Part shown: piece by piece, positions 63,759 to 64,000 of the stretch
How positions within the stretch are numbered: the first letter of the stretch is position 1
Layout of the letters: the number at the start of each line of letters is the position of its first letter
From: Streptomyces sp. NRRL S-87
Lineage (GTDB): Bacteria > Actinomycetota > Actinomycetes > Streptomycetales > Streptomycetaceae
Direction of reading: 5' to 3'
NCBI RefSeq assembly: GCF_000719335.1
Contig: NZ_JOGB01000014.1
Location: 124,001 to 188,000 of the forward strand
Length of the DNA: 64,000 bases
Notes under the pieces: model-generated
The model's database searches: none
What the model saw: the letters and a program-made list of their open reading frames with translations, nothing else
Told to the model about the DNA's origin: nothing
Made by a program: the position numbers and the translations under genes

Positions 63759-64000
63759 ATGCCGTTCGATCGCAGGACGTTCCTGGGCACTTCGGCCGCG
63801 ACGGGTGCGGCCGTGGCGCTGGCGGGCCCGGCCGTTTCCGCTTCGGCCGCCGAGCAGGCCCCGCAGGTCGCGGCGGGCGACCACAGGAAGCGGTACGCGT
63901 TCACGGTCATGGGTACGACCGATCTGCATGGAAATGTCTTCAACTGGGACTACTTCACGGACAAGGAGTTCGACGACAAGGCGCACAACGACGTGGGCCT
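63759..64000 (+). CDS. Tat-exported metallophosphatase/5'-nucleotidase (N-terminal part)
   Basis: The window ends after 80 codons. MPFDRRTFLGTSAATGAAVALAG is a Tat signal (RRTFLG twin-arginine motif) with cleavage near SASA-AEQ. The mature start has YAFTVMGTTDLHGNVFNWDYF, where TDLHGN is the first metal-binding motif of the UshA/5'-nucleotidase family. It should act outside the membrane on nucleotides or sugar phosphates. ATG 63759 follows AAGGGAGAAG. The rest of the protein lies outside the window. Confidence 0.9.
   Translation, partial: MPFDRRTFLGTSAATGAAVALAGPAVSASAAEQAPQVAAGDHRKRYAFTVMGTTDLHGNVFNWDYFTDKEFDDKAHNDVG

Overview
The window is high-GC chromosomal DNA of a Streptomyces or very close relative. 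The evidence is GC-rich third codon positions, many GTG starts and 4-base start/stop overlaps, a chaplin gene, the small SPW_0924-type and DUF6343 proteins, a mycothiol-dependent-type enzyme and an ANTAR regulator beside pyk. From memory the order uvrA - uvrB - ogt - coaE - rpsA - polA - livKHMGF - ANTAR regulator - pyk follows the conserved core-chromosome order of Streptomyces (not checked by alignment).

Layout. 1-7.1 kb: tail of a sugar kinase, an alpha/beta hydrolase, uvrA facing left, then a mycothiol-type isomerase with an MBL hydrolase, and an MHS-family transporter. 7.1-11.2 kb: a tellurium/stress block read leftward (TerC with a riboswitch-like leader, a TerD-FtsK-like fusion, a TerD protein). 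11.3-16.2 kb: uvrB, an MHYT membrane protein, a secreted GDPD and ogt. 16.3-24.7 kb: MFS transporter, cupin, psuG-psuK, a uridine-kinase-like protein, a WGR-beta-propeller protein, DUF2293, a long sortase-anchored chaplin and a HAD-like protein. 24.6-31.6 kb: a SNF2 helicase-SWIM operon, an XRE membrane protein with hexanucleotide repeats, a secreted protein and DUF6343. 31.6-45 kb: TPR, coaE, PAC2, rpsA, methyltransferase, hrpB, DUF3068/SPW_0924, DUF4184, polA. 45-55.3 kb: YdeP oxidoreductase, thioesterase, two exported proteins and the five-gene liv transporter. 55.4-61.1 kb: ANTAR regulator, an oddly shaped tRNA(CAA), then a possible insertion (VOC protein, a broken or frame-hopping STAND ATPase gene, TerD) and pyk. 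61.3-64 kb: SIMPL protein, a lipase-like hydrolase and the start of a Tat-exported metallophosphatase.

The most informative pattern is regulatory. Five promoters match or nearly match the actinobacterial RecA-NDp/PafBC DNA-damage promoter TTGTCRGTG-N8-TANNNT. They lie in front of uvrB, ogt, polA, the WGR-propeller gene and the SNF2-SWIM operon. Three of them place the transcription start on the start codon, implying leaderless mRNAs. This groups two poorly described gene sets (WGR-propeller, SNF2-SWIM) with known repair genes. Other strong signals are a sigma-BldN-type promoter exactly matching the N16 spacing before the chaplin gene, and a terC leader with two mutually exclusive pairings, one of which hides the ribosome binding site.
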